DNA of 16,695 nucleotides, taken from positions 1 through 16,695 of the forward strand of contig JAITIS010000126.1 of NCBI GenBank assembly GCA_031279305.1, read 5' to 3'. Of this stretch, positions 1-7,113 are shown in pieces. Every line of letters starts with the position of its first letter. Within the stretch, counting starts at the first letter, position 1. The notes under the pieces were generated by a model that searched no databases, had not been told where the DNA came from, and saw nothing but the letters and a program-made list of their open reading frames with translations. The translations under genes were made by a program, and so were the position numbers. This DNA is from Candidatus Margulisiibacteriota bacterium. GTDB lineage: Bacteria > Margulisbacteria > Termititenacia > Termititenacales > Termititenacaceae.

Positions 1-126
1 AAAAAGTTTTTATTGGAGACACTGGATAAAAATCTGCTGTGCTTAAATTACTGCGATATGAATGATGAGAGTTATCGGGTGAGCGCGGAGGATAAAAAAT
101 TGAATGAGGATTTTTATAATGGCTGA
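1..126 (+). CDS. mod: Type III restriction-modification methyltransferase (Mod), C-terminal end only
   Basis: This reading frame is open from the first base and stops with TGA at 124-126, so only the last 41 codons are present. The end contains LDKNLLCLNY, NDESYRVS and EDKKLNEDFYNG, which is how the C-terminus of Type III Mod subunits (adenine-N6 methyltransferases) typically reads. The res gene starting at 363 supports the assignment. Mod would methylate the recognition site and supply target recognition for the Mod-Res complex. The catalytic motifs lie outside the window and cannot be checked. The stop overlaps the start of the next gene by 8 bases, so the genes are probably cotranscribed and translationally coupled. 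Base composition is AT-rich compared with res. Confidence 0.75.
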   Translation, partial: KKFLLETLDKNLLCLNYCDMNDESYRVSAEDKKLNEDFYNG

Positions 127-361
127 AACAAATGAAAAGCTTCAAATCAAGTGTATAATTGTAATTATGGATAAATTGCTGGAACAATTAAAGCAGCATT
201 TTTTGGAAAAAAGATCAGCTGTTTATGAAAAATTAGCCCAAATTAAACAGACAAATGCCGTTATACCGATTAAATGTCTTTTTATGCTAGGAGCTGCCTT
301 GATTAGTTGCAATGACTTTGACAGCCTGTGTAAACAATTAACAGCGCAAGGAAATTTTTAA
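119..361 (+). CDS. Small hypothetical protein between mod and res (80 aa)
   Basis: I do not recognise this protein. I chose the ATG at 119 because GAGGA at 106-110 sits 8 bases upstream; an in-frame ATG at 104 would add five residues but has no such site. The product is 80 residues, mostly predicted helical, with a charged first half rich in Lys, Glu and Gln (about residues 1-48) and a more hydrophobic stretch around IPIKCLFMLGAAL. There are four or more cysteines. It overlaps the mod stop by 8 bases and ends one base before the res ATG, so it is part of the restriction operon. I counted 82 G/C in 240 bases at 121-360, about 34 percent, clearly lower than res. It could be a regulator, an assembly factor or a mosaic remnant; the sequence does not decide. 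Confidence 0.6.
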   Translation: MAETNEKLQIKCIIVIMDKLLEQLKQHFLEKRSAVYEKLAQIKQTNAVIPIKCLFMLGAALISCNDFDSLCKQLTAQGNF

Positions 362-362
362 T

Positions 363-2987
363 ATGCCTGAGCCCCAAACTCTTGCCCAAGACTTGACCAG
401 TTATTGCGCGCTAGGCGGCGTTTTGCCGGACTTGCCGTCGATTATCCAGAATAATCTCAACCCGTCCTTTGAGCTGCGCCCCTATCAGATAGAGGCTTTT
501 CGGCGTTTGGTTTATTTGCTCAATAACCCCCATTTGCGGCAAAAACCCGCGCAGTTATTGTTTCATATGGCCACCGGCAGCGGCAAGACGCTCATTATGG
601 CCGGCGCGATACTGTATCTGTATGCTCTGGGTTACCGTAATTTTTTGTTTTTTGTGAATAGCGCCAATATCATCAACAAAACTAAGGATAATTTTCTCAA
701 TTCACAGTCTATAAAATATCTGTTCAATGAAATTATTGCTGTTCTGGATAAAAAAATAACGGTTAGAGAGATTGATAATTTTCAGCACGGCCATAACGAG
801 GACATCAATATAATTTTCTCCACGATACAGGGCTTGCATTCGCGCCTGAATACCCCGCGCGAAAACACGGTCACTTACGAGGATTTTGCGGACCAGAAAA
901 TCGCGCTTATTTCCGACGAGGCGCATCATATCAACGCGGATACGAAAAATAAAAAACAGTCCGCCGAAGAGCTGGAGGAGATTGTCAGCTGGGAGGGCAC
1001 GGTCAGCCGGATTTTCCGCCAAAACCCCGACAATATCCTGCTGGAATTCACGGCCACCGCCGGATTGGACGCCGAGCGGAGCGTCTGGGATAAATATTTT
1101 GACAAAATAATTTTTGATTATCCTCTTAAAAAATTCCGCGAAGACGGCTATTCCAAAGAGGTTAAAGTGCTGCAGGCCGACCTCAAGCCGCTGGACAGGG
1201 CGCTGCAAGCGCTGCTGCTCAATCAGTACCGCCGCAAGATTTTTGAGAAAAATAAATTGCTTATCAAGCCGGCGCTGCTTTTCAAATCCAAAACCATCGC
1301 GGACAGCCGGAGTTTTTACGGGGAATTCTGCGCTAAAATTGCCGGGCTCAAGGCGGCGGATTTGGAGCGTTTCAATGCCGCCGACAATCCGATTGTCTCA
1401 AAAATTTTTGCTTACTTAAAAGAAAATAAAATCTCCGCCGCGGATCTTGCCGCCGAATTAAAAAATGACTTTGCCCCGGAGAAATGCATCGTGGTCAACA
1501 GCCAAGAGGAAAGCGAAGCCAAGCAAATCGCGGTCAACACGCTGGAAGATCCGCGCAACGAATACAGGGCGATTTTTGCGGTGGACAAACTCAACGAAGG
1601 CTGGGATGTGCTCAATCTTTTTGACATTGTGCGCTTGTACAACACGCGGGACGCCAAACAAGGTAAACCCGGACGTACTACCATTAGAGAAGCGCAGTTG
1701 ATTGGCCGCGGAGCGCGTTATTGTCCGTTTGTCTTAACTGACCGCGCGGCCAAATACAGTCGCAAGTTTGACCAAGATGCCGAGAATGAGTTGCGTGTCT
1801 GCGAGGAGTTGTATTATCACAGCGAGCACAATCCGGATTATATCGCGGAGTTAAACAAGGCGCTGGAGGAAATAGGCATCAAAGCCCGGACGAAAAAAGA
1901 GATCCCTTTGCGCTTAAAAGAGGATTTTAAGGCCTCGGAATTTTATCAGCGCGGCTTTATTTTTCTGAATGAGCGCCGGAAATACGACCGCGCCCAAATA
2001 AAGTCTTTGCCGACCGCGTCCCTGGCCGCGGCGCACAAAATAAAACTGCGCACGGGGCGGATTGGCGCGGACGCGCTGTTTGACAACGCCCTCAAAGATC
2101 ACTTGCTTAAATTGCAGACGGTCAATGAAACGAGGCAAAAAGATTATTTTTTGCTGGACTTTGGCCTGTCCGTCATCCGCAAAGCTCTGCATAGGCTGCC
2201 GTTTTATGATTTTAATAATTTGCAGGCTTTTCTGCCCAGCGTGCGCTCGCTCCGGGATTTTATTACAAATAAAAATTTTCTGGGCGGGGTGCGCTTGGAA
2301 GTGACCGGCGGCGCTCAGGCGGAAAATTTAACACCGCGCCAAAAGCTGGATATTGCCGTGGAAGTTTTGGCCAAGATCAGCGCGGATATTATCTCGAATA
2401 AAATCGAGTATCAGGGCACAAAAGAATTTAAGCCGGCGGCGGTTAAATCTTGTTTTAAGGACAAAAAACTGGAAATAAATGTGCCGGAAGACAGCGATCA
2501 GGAGCGCGGCGTCGGCCAAAGCGTGACGCCCAATCCGCAGTATCGCTTGGATTTGAGCAATAAAGACTGGTATGCTTTTACGGACAATTACGGCACCTCG
2601 GAGGAAAAAGCGCTGGTCAAATTTATTAACAAAACTTACGAAACGCTAAAAAGCAAATACGATATTATTTACTTGTTGCGCAACGAGCGGTTTTTCCAGC
2701 TGTACAATTTTGCCGACGGGCGGCCCTTTGAGCCGGACTTTGTGCTGTTTTTGGCCAGGCAAAACGCCGGAGAGTCCTTGCACTATCAAATATTTATTGA
2801 GCCGAAGGGCAATCAACTTTTGGAAAAAGACAAATGGAAAGAAGAATATCTGAGATCATTGAAAGAAAACACGCGTATTCAGCAGGTTTGGCGGAATAAA
2901 AAATATATCGTTTGGGGACTGCCTTTTTTTAATGAAAAATATCGGGAATTGTCTTTTCCAGAAGCCTTTGCCGAGACTGTAAAATAA
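363..2987 (+). CDS. res: Type III restriction enzyme, Res subunit (helicase/translocase-nuclease)
   Basis: The 874-residue product is the restriction subunit of a Type III system: an SF2 ATPase that, in complex with Mod, switches or translocates on DNA and cuts when two unmethylated sites are engaged. Visible SF2 motifs are the Q-type RPYQIEAF near residue 39, Walker A ATGSGKT at 70-76, DEAH at 185-188, FTAT at 229-232, NEGWDVLNLFD at 411-421 and motif VI QLIGRGARYCPF at 445-456. The C-terminus has a PD-(D/E)XK nuclease pattern, with PD at about 791-792 and EPK at about 813-815. All key residues are present, so the enzyme looks intact. AAGGA at 348-352 lies 10 bases before the ATG. The family is usually 850-1000 residues, so the length fits. 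Confidence 0.93.
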   Translation: MPEPQTLAQDLTSYCALGGVLPDLPSIIQNNLNPSFELRPYQIEAFRRLVYLLNNPHLRQKPAQLLFHMATGSGKTLIMAGAILYLYALGYRNFLFFVNSANIINKTKDNFLNSQSIKYLFNEIIAVLDKKITVREIDNFQHGHNEDINIIFSTIQGLHSRLNTPRENTVTYEDFADQKIALISDEAHHINADTKNKKQSAEELEEIVSWEGTVSRIFRQNPDNILLEFTATAGLDAERSVWDKYFDKIIFDYPLKKFREDGYSKEVKVLQADLKPLDRALQALLLNQYRRKIFEKNKLLIKPALLFKSKTIADSRSFYGEFCAKIAGLKAADLERFNAADNPIVSKIFAYLKENKISAADLAAELKNDFAPEKCIVVNSQEESEAKQIAVNTLEDPRNEYRAIFAVDKLNEGWDVLNLFDIVRLYNTRDAKQGKPGRTTIREAQLIGRGARYCPFVLTDRAAKYSRKFDQDAENELRVCEELYYHSEHNPDYIAELNKALEEIGIKARTKKEIPLRLKEDFKASEFYQRGFIFLNERRKYDRAQIKSLPTASLAAAHKIKLRTGRIGADALFDNALKDHLLKLQTVNETRQKDYFLLDFGLSVIRKALHRLPFYDFNNLQAFLPSVRSLRDFITNKNFLGGVRLEVTGGAQAENLTPRQKLDIAVEVLAKISADIISNKIEYQGTKEFKPAAVKSCFKDKKLEINVPEDSDQERGVGQSVTPNPQYRLDLSNKDWYAFTDNYGTSEEKALVKFINKTYETLKSKYDIIYLLRNERFFQLYNFADGRPFEPDFVLFLARQNAGESLHYQIFIEPKGNQLLEKDKWKEEYLRSLKENTRIQQVWRNKKYIVWGLPFFNEKYRELSFPEAFAETVK

Positions 2988-3647
2988 ATGCAGGCCAAAC
3001 AAATAGCGCAGGCCGATCTCAAGTGCCTGACGGCCGGCGCCGAGCAATACGGCCTTGTTTGTGTCAAAGACGGACAGGAGCGGGTTTATCTTGTCAAAGA
3101 TAGATCCGGCCGCTTGGCCGCCAGTTTGGAGCTTGGCTTCAAAGCGGCGGCTGGAGAAAATCCGGCGTATTTGAAATTGTATCAGATCAGCATAACCGCC
3201 GGCTTCCAAAATCGGGGGTTGGGCACGGCGCTTTTGCGCTATTTTTTGGACGTGGCGGCCGTGCTGGACAAGGATTATCTGATGATAACCTCCACGTCTA
3301 ATTATGGCCTGCTGCGGTTGATTCATTACAACATAAGTTGTTTAGCCGGCTATTCCAGAGCCATTTTTCTGGGAGAGGACTGGCGCGGTTGGTCGGAGCG
3401 GCGGCTCATCGGCAGTATGCGCCGAGTCAGGGCGGTTTTCCCGGACGGCGGGGAAGCGATTTTTAGCAGACATAGCAATGTCTGGCTGTCCCGCGATTTG
3501 CCGCGGCATTCCCTCAAACTAGCCGGCGACGCCCGGTTTTATCTGTGCGGCGAGCGCGGGAGTATGCTCCGCAATATACAAGTGTACGACGCGGGACATT
3601 CTTACGCAGTGAGAATACCAACGCATCTTGCGGGACTGGGCGGCTAA
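2988..3647 (+). CDS. GNAT-family N-acetyltransferase
   Basis: The 219-residue product carries a GNAT fold signature: a beta strand LKLYQISITAGF followed by QNRGLGTALLRYFLDVA at about residues 74-90, matching the acetyl-CoA pyrophosphate-binding motif A (Q/R-x-x-G-x-G/A). The substrate cannot be told from the sequence. The region after about residue 120 is not recognisable and is basic, with SRHSNVWLSRDLPRHS and a conserved-looking GERGSM. The ATG follows the res TAA with no spacing and there is no ribosome-binding site, so translation probably depends on ribosomes finishing res. This makes it an accessory gene of the restriction operon in transcription, though not necessarily in function. Nothing follows it on this strand before the convergent ABC gene. 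Confidence 0.75.
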   Translation: MQAKQIAQADLKCLTAGAEQYGLVCVKDGQERVYLVKDRSGRLAASLELGFKAAAGENPAYLKLYQISITAGFQNRGLGTALLRYFLDVAAVLDKDYLMITSTSNYGLLRLIHYNISCLAGYSRAIFLGEDWRGWSERRLIGSMRRVRAVFPDGGEAIFSRHSNVWLSRDLPRHSLKLAGDARFYLCGERGSMLRNIQVYDAGHSYAVRIPTHLAGLGG

Positions 3648-3752
3648 TGATCTTATCTATCCGGCGTTTCAGCCAGAGCATAGCCGCCTGCATTTTTCTA
3701 AATAAGCCAGCCGCATCTTTATGCCTTCATAAATAGCTATCAAAAACAGCGG

Positions 3753-4553
3753 TCATTTGTTGCAGTTGGGGCGGAGATAATAATAACCGCTCTGTTTTGC
3801 CACTTTTAACGGCAGGCCGAAGGCCTGAGACAGAATACTGCCGGTTAAGATTTTTTCTTTGGCTCCGTCGGCAAAAATTCCCCCGTCTTTTAGGACAATG
3901 ACACGCTTGATTTCCGGGATTATTTCTTCCAGCAGATGCGTGACCATAATGATACTGCGGCCTTCCTCCGCCAGACCGCGGATATTTTGCAGAAACTGCG
4001 CGCGGGCTTTGATGTCCAGCGAAACTGTCGGCTCGTCCAGCGCTATTATCTGCGGCTGATTGATCAGCGCGCGCCCGATCATAAACCGCCGCAGTTCCCC
4101 GGAAGAAAACGTCGCGGCCGCTTTGTTTAACAGCGGCTTTAGGCCAAGGCTTAGAGCTGCTTGTCCGGCCTGTTTTTGCTGTTCGCGCGAAATATGGTGA
4201 TTGCTGTGCAGGCCGATGCTGCCGAAAAGCCCGGAGAGTATAATTTCCCGCCCGGTGCATTCACTATGCCGCTGATACTGTTCCTGCAGATCTGGAGAAA
4301 TGACGGCCAGCCTGTGGCGCAGAGTGAATAAATCCCAGCGCTCCTGCCCGAATAATTTTACCGCCGCTTTTTTGCGGTGCACCGGATAAATATCGCCCGC
4401 CAGCAGCTTGAGCAGGGTAGATTTTCCGGCGCCGTTGGGGCCAAGTATAGCCGCCTGTTCACCCAGCTCGATGTTTAGCCGCGGGATATTCAGGATAACG
4501 CGGCCCTCGCGGACTACCGCAGCCTGGTTTAGCTGTAAAAACGGAACGCCCAT
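3753..4553 (-). CDS. ABC transporter ATP-binding protein, ModF/YlmA-like
   Basis: The 266-residue product is an ABC ATPase. It shows Walker A GPNGAGKST at 38-46, a variant signature FSSGE at 149-153 in place of LSGGQ, Walker B IIALDEP at 169-175, a D-loop SLD and the switch histidine H206. The pattern of an SSGE-type signature and LSGLFGSIGL before it recalls the ModF/YlmA group of ATPases, many of which occur without a cognate permease. No membrane permease or binding protein is encoded in the window, so substrate and even transport function are open. The start is supported by an extended -10 (TGTTAATAT) that ends 10 bases before the ATG. There is no convincing Shine-Dalgarno. It converges on the GNAT gene across about 100 bases without a clear terminator. 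Confidence 0.85.
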   Translation of the reverse strand: MGVPFLQLNQAAVVREGRVILNIPRLNIELGEQAAILGPNGAGKSTLLKLLAGDIYPVHRKKAAVKLFGQERWDLFTLRHRLAVISPDLQEQYQRHSECTGREIILSGLFGSIGLHSNHHISREQQKQAGQAALSLGLKPLLNKAAATFSSGELRRFMIGRALINQPQIIALDEPTVSLDIKARAQFLQNIRGLAEEGRSIIMVTHLLEEIIPEIKRVIVLKDGGIFADGAKEKILTGSILSQAFGLPLKVAKQSGYYYLRPNCNK

Positions 4554-4562
4554 CGCTTTCAG

Positions 4563-4571
4563 ATATTAACA
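4563..4571 (-). promoter_or_regulatory. Extended -10 promoter element of the minus-strand ABC gene
   Basis: Read on the minus strand the bases are TG, T, then TAATAT, a good extended -10. Its last base is 10 positions before the ATG at 4553, so initiation about 7 bases downstream would give a leader of roughly three bases. No good -35 is visible, which is tolerated when a TG extension is present. The element is seen directly; its use as a promoter is inferred. Confidence 0.45.
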
Positions 4572-4683
4572 CAAAAGCGGTGGTTTTGCTGCGCAAAATA
4601 GAACAGAAAATTTCGATGTATTGCTGTTTTTTTGGCATAAAAATTTCTGGTTTTAGTTTATCTTTAGGCAGAGGAGGGTGTTT

Positions 4684-4821
4684 GTGCTCAAAAAAATAAT
4701 GATTCTGATAATGTTGATGTCCGCGCTGACTTTTTTCTCGGCTTCGCTGGTAGGCTATGTCAATACTAACAAGCCTGCCCCGGCTCTTACTTGGGACGAC
4801 CCGCGCGCCCGCTGGCGCTAG
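4684..4821 (+). CDS. Small membrane or secreted peptide (45 aa)
   Basis: This short gene starts with GTG at 4684, six bases after a strong Shine-Dalgarno GAGGAGG at 4671-4677, and ends with TAG at 4819-4821. The 45-residue product has two lysines near the N-terminus and then a hydrophobic stretch (about residues 5-26, IMILIMLMSALTFFSASLVG), followed by a short hydrophilic tail, PAPALTWDDPRARWR. This is the layout of a single-pass inner-membrane peptide or an uncleaved signal anchor. I do not recognise a family. It stands alone between a divergent ABC gene and the AT-rich control region of the XRE-cupin gene. The strong ribosome-binding site and membrane segment argue for a real gene, but the short length leaves doubt. 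Confidence 0.55.
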   Translation: MLKKIMILIMLMSALTFFSASLVGYVNTNKPAPALTWDDPRARWR

Positions 4822-4842
4822 CGGAACGGATATAATTTTAGA

Positions 4843-4941
4843 ATAAGTGCATATAAATGTTAATTATAAGTATACATATGTGCGCATAAGTTAATTATTA
4901 TTAAACTAAACCGCCTTATTTCGGTATAAGTATTTCTAAGT
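4843..4941 (+). repeat. Phased ATAAGT direct repeats in an AT-rich control region
   Basis: Four exact copies of ATAAGT lie at 4843-4848, 4866-4871, 4886-4891 and 4926-4931, with a partial TAAGT at 4937-4941. Start-to-start distances are 23, 20, 40 and about 10 bases, close to multiples of a helical turn, which would place the copies on one face of the DNA. The surrounding 4822-4990 is strongly AT-rich against GC-richer genes. The array lies just upstream of the -35 of the XRE-cupin gene and may be an operator for that regulator. Function is inferred; the copies are seen. Confidence 0.45.
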
Positions 4942-4951
4942 TAACTGCTGC

Positions 4952-4980
4952 TTGACATAATTGCTTATTGTGTATACAAT
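4952..4980 (+). promoter_or_regulatory. Sigma-70-type promoter of the XRE-cupin regulator
   Basis: A consensus -35 TTGACA at 4952-4957 is followed after 17 bases by TACAAT at 4975-4980, five of six matches to the -10 consensus. Initiation near 4987 would leave a leader of about 24 bases containing the Shine-Dalgarno of the gene at 5011. The -10 overlaps a small palindrome TGTATACA at 4971-4978 that could be bound by a repressor. Confidence 0.75.
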
Positions 4981-5010
4981 TGTGAAAATACAGTTTTGGG
5001 AGATGTGGTT

Positions 5011-5535
5011 ATGAGTTTGGGCGAAATTATACGGGCAACCAGAAAAGAAAAAAGCATCACCCTGCGCAAGCTGGCCAAAGACATAGGCGTGTCGCCGAGT
5101 TTTATTTCGCAGGTAGAACAAAATAAGGCCGCGCCCTCGGTTGATTCTCTGACCCGTATTGCCAGAGTATTAGGCGTGAATACTTCCTATCTGCTCGACG
5201 AGACGGATGCGCCGTTTTCCGCCGCTCCGCTAAAAAATCGTTTTGATCCGGCTAAACTGCGTAAGGTGACGGTCAAAAGACTGGCGCCTCCGGACAGCGC
5301 GGACAATAATCTGGAGCCGGCTTTGCTGGTGCTGGAGCCGGACGCCGGTTCGGATGATATGTCCGGCAAAGGCGAGGAATTTTTGTTGATGCTGTCCGGC
5401 CAGCTGGATATTAAAATCAACGGCGATGTTTACACTATACGCGAGGGCGATAATATTTATTTTAATTCCAGCGCGGTGCACAGTTTTGCGAATACCAGCG
5501 GGCAGCCTGTTAAAATATTGTGGGTAAAAGGCTGA
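5011..5535 (+). CDS. XRE-family transcriptional regulator with C-terminal cupin domain
   Basis: The 174-residue product has an XRE/Cro helix-turn-helix at about residues 4-60 (ITLRKLAKDIGVSPSFISQV is the core) and a cupin_2 barrel at about 95-172, with GKGEEFLLMLSGQLDIKING and a VHSFAN strand. This architecture is that of small-molecule-sensing regulators such as the PuuR group; the ligand is unknown. I chose the ATG at 5011 because GGGAGA at 4998-5003 lies 7 bases upstream. An in-frame TTG at 4996 overlaps that site and is less likely. The gene has a near-consensus promoter and sits under the ATAAGT repeat array, so autoregulation is plausible. Its end overlaps the following beta-barrel gene by 16 bases, which makes that gene the most likely target. 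Confidence 0.9.
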   Translation: MSLGEIIRATRKEKSITLRKLAKDIGVSPSFISQVEQNKAAPSVDSLTRIARVLGVNTSYLLDETDAPFSAAPLKNRFDPAKLRKVTVKRLAPPDSADNNLEPALLVLEPDAGSDDMSGKGEEFLLMLSGQLDIKINGDVYTIREGDNIYFNSSAVHSFANTSGQPVKILWVKG

Positions 5536-6281
5536 TCCTAGGCGCCGCGTTTTGCGCGGCTTTGCTCTGGCCGGCGCCGCAGTTCAGGCTGGGACTGGGA
5601 CAGATGGCTTATGACATTCCTGACCTGCCTTTCAAAGGCAATAACGCTTTTCTGGAATACACGTTTGATTCAGAGACGCGCCTGCAGTTTGGGCTGAAAT
5701 ATACACACGCTCAAACCGTTATTACCCGGAGTCGCAGTTTAGGCGTATCCGGTTTGCTCGGCGCGTTCAAATTTTATTTGAACACGCTGACCCGCAAAAC
5801 TCCCTATCTGGGCGCGAATATCGGCTGGCTGAACACCAGCCTCACACAGGAGCGAGATTATACCGCCCGCGGGGCGTATACGCTGGAGCTTTTGGCCGGT
5901 TATTCTTTGCGCTTGAATGAATTTAACCGGCTTAATCTGGAGTATGCGCGCCGGACTATCGAGAATGCTTTGGAGCCGGACCGCAGGCTGACGGCGGACA
6001 GCTGGACTATTTCGCTTGGCGCCGCGTTAAACACAGTCCGGCCGCTGCGCCATCAAACGCCGGAGGAAGGCGTCGCCGCGCGCAAAACCTATCTGCGCCG
6101 CAAAATCGCCGCCAATCTGGAACAGATCGGCCGTTATGACGCGCTGATAAATAAATATGAGCAGAAAATTCTCGTTGACGGAGCGGATGATGATCTGCAA
6201 AAAGAACGCCGGTACCTTCTCGACCAGCGCGCCGCTCTGGAGGCGGACAACCGGAAAATGCAGGAATTGCTGGAAAAATAA
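5520..6281 (+). CDS. Probable outer-membrane beta-barrel protein with C-terminal coiled coil
   Basis: The 253-residue product starts with GTG at 5520, inside the end of the regulator gene. The N-terminus is a signal-peptide-like GKRLILGAAFCAALLW, which supports this start since no later start would retain it. Residues 25-180 alternate hydrophobic and polar positions with many aromatics (for example AFLEYTFDSETRLQFGLKYT and PYLGANIGWLN), as in small outer-membrane barrels. From about residue 195 the sequence becomes a charged helical tail (RRYLLDQRAALEADNRKMQE), probably a coiled coil. I cannot name the family. The combination suggests a barrel with a periplasmic helical extension. It is translationally coupled to the XRE-cupin gene and has no strong Shine-Dalgarno of its own. 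Confidence 0.65.
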   Translation: MGKRLILGAAFCAALLWPAPQFRLGLGQMAYDIPDLPFKGNNAFLEYTFDSETRLQFGLKYTHAQTVITRSRSLGVSGLLGAFKFYLNTLTRKTPYLGANIGWLNTSLTQERDYTARGAYTLELLAGYSLRLNEFNRLNLEYARRTIENALEPDRRLTADSWTISLGAALNTVRPLRHQTPEEGVAARKTYLRRKIAANLEQIGRYDALINKYEQKILVDGADDDLQKERRYLLDQRAALEADNRKMQELLEK

Positions 6282-6304
6282 TTTTATTTACTCCGGCCAA
6301 AATA

Positions 6305-6315
6305 TGTTATTTAAT
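6305..6315 (+). promoter_or_regulatory. Possible extended -10 of the FecE-type ABC gene
   Basis: TG at 6305-6306 precedes TATTTA (6308-6313), which overlaps TTTAAT (6310-6315). Either hexamer ends 6 to 8 bases before the ATG at 6322, so a transcript from here would be nearly leaderless. The upstream spacer to the barrel gene is only 40 bases and contains no hairpin, so cotranscription from 4952 is also possible. Confidence 0.3.
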
Positions 6316-6321
6316 TAAAAG

Positions 6322-7065
6322 ATGTACACGCTTGAAAACATTTTCTACAGTTTCCAAAAACCCGTGCTGGATAATGTCTCGCTGAATATACCGGCTGGCA
6401 AATTTATTGGCATAGCCGGACCCAACGGCAGCGGCAAAACGACCCTGCTGCGCCTTTTGAGCGGATTTTATGCCCCGCAGCAGGGACGGGTTCTGCTGGA
6501 CGGCCGATCTCTAGCGGACTGGCGTCCGCGGGAACGCGCCCGGAAAGTCGCCGTGGTCACGCAGTTAAACGCGCTCAATCCGCAGTTTAAGGCCGGCGAT
6601 ATGATCGCGCTGGGGCGCGCGCCGCACCGCCGCTGGTTCTGGCAGAGGCCGTCCGCGGCGGAAAAAGCGTTGTTAAATAAAATCGCCGCGGATTTGCAGC
6701 TGAAAGCGCTCTTAGACCGCCGGCTCAAAACTCTCTCCGGCGGCGAAACGCAGAGAGTTGTCATCGCCCGCGCTCTGACGCAGGACACGCCGGCGCTGCT
6801 GTTGGACGAGCCGGTCAATCATCTGGATATTCATCATCAGCTGGAAATACTGCGCTATCTTAAAAATCTGGCCGCCGGCGGGCGGACAATTGTCGCCGTG
6901 CTGCACGATCTGCGTCTGGCCTGCCGTTTTTGCGAGCAGCTGTTAGTCTTAGACGGCGGCAAAGTTGTTGCCGGCGCGCCGGAAGAACAGCTGCATTCAG
7001 GCCTCTTGGCCAAAGTTTTTGGCCTGCCGCAAAATGATTTTGCCTCGCTGGCCGGTTTGAACTAA
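6322..7065 (+). CDS. ABC transporter ATP-binding protein, FecE/BtuD/HmuV type
   Basis: The 247-residue product is the ATPase of an iron-complex, haem or cobalamin type importer. Motifs are Walker A GPNGSGKTT at 33-41, Q-loop Q81, the family-typical ALGRAPHRRW near 96-105, signature LSGGE at 138-142, Walker B ALLLDEP at 158-164, a D-loop NHLDIHHQ and the switch histidine H195. FecCD-type permeases and a binding protein normally sit next to such a gene, but neither is encoded in the window. It is flanked by a beta-barrel protein and by thiamine genes, so the substrate cannot be inferred with confidence. A TonB-independent barrel partner is possible but speculative. No clear Shine-Dalgarno precedes the ATG. 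Confidence 0.88.
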   Translation: MYTLENIFYSFQKPVLDNVSLNIPAGKFIGIAGPNGSGKTTLLRLLSGFYAPQQGRVLLDGRSLADWRPRERARKVAVVTQLNALNPQFKAGDMIALGRAPHRRWFWQRPSAAEKALLNKIAADLQLKALLDRRLKTLSGGETQRVVIARALTQDTPALLLDEPVNHLDIHHQLEILRYLKNLAAGGRTIVAVLHDLRLACRFCEQLLVLDGGKVVAGAPEEQLHSGLLAKVFGLPQNDFASLAGLN

Positions 7066-7076
7066 ACCGCCGTCGG

Positions 7077-7103
7077 TTGTCAGGCTTGTTTTTGTGTTAA
7101 AAT
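7077..7103 (+). promoter_or_regulatory. Promoter of the thiamine genes
   Basis: TTGTCA at 7077-7082 and an extended -10, TG-T-TAAAAT, at 7095-7103 are separated by 15 bases between hexamers. The short spacer is offset by the TG extension. Initiation near 7110 would leave about four bases before the ATG at 7114, so the message would be close to leaderless. No TPP riboswitch fits in this space. Confidence 0.5.
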
Positions 7104-7113
7104 TTTAGGCGTT

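Noticed and set aside
702..1208. Long minus-strand open frame inside res
   Set aside because: It is antisense to conserved helicase motifs and has no ribosome-binding site or family resemblance.
3647..3736. Possible 29-codon gene overlapping the GNAT stop (TAATG)
   Set aside because: No ribosome-binding site, no recognisable feature and very short; nothing supports it beyond an open frame.
3727..4260. 177-codon minus-strand frame overlapping the ABC ATPase gene
   Set aside because: The overlapping frame encodes all ABC motifs; this one is a low-complexity shadow.
4831..4836. Perfect TATAAT hexamer after the 45-residue gene
   Set aside because: No -35 or TG extension accompanies it, and such hexamers are expected by chance in this AT-rich stretch.
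4996..5010. TTG start for the XRE-cupin gene
   Set aside because: The TTG overlaps the GGGAGA ribosome-binding site that serves the ATG at 5011, and the family usually begins close to that ATG.
7066..7113. TPP riboswitch ahead of the thiamine genes
   Set aside because: The space is under 50 bases and none of the conserved THI-box signatures is present.
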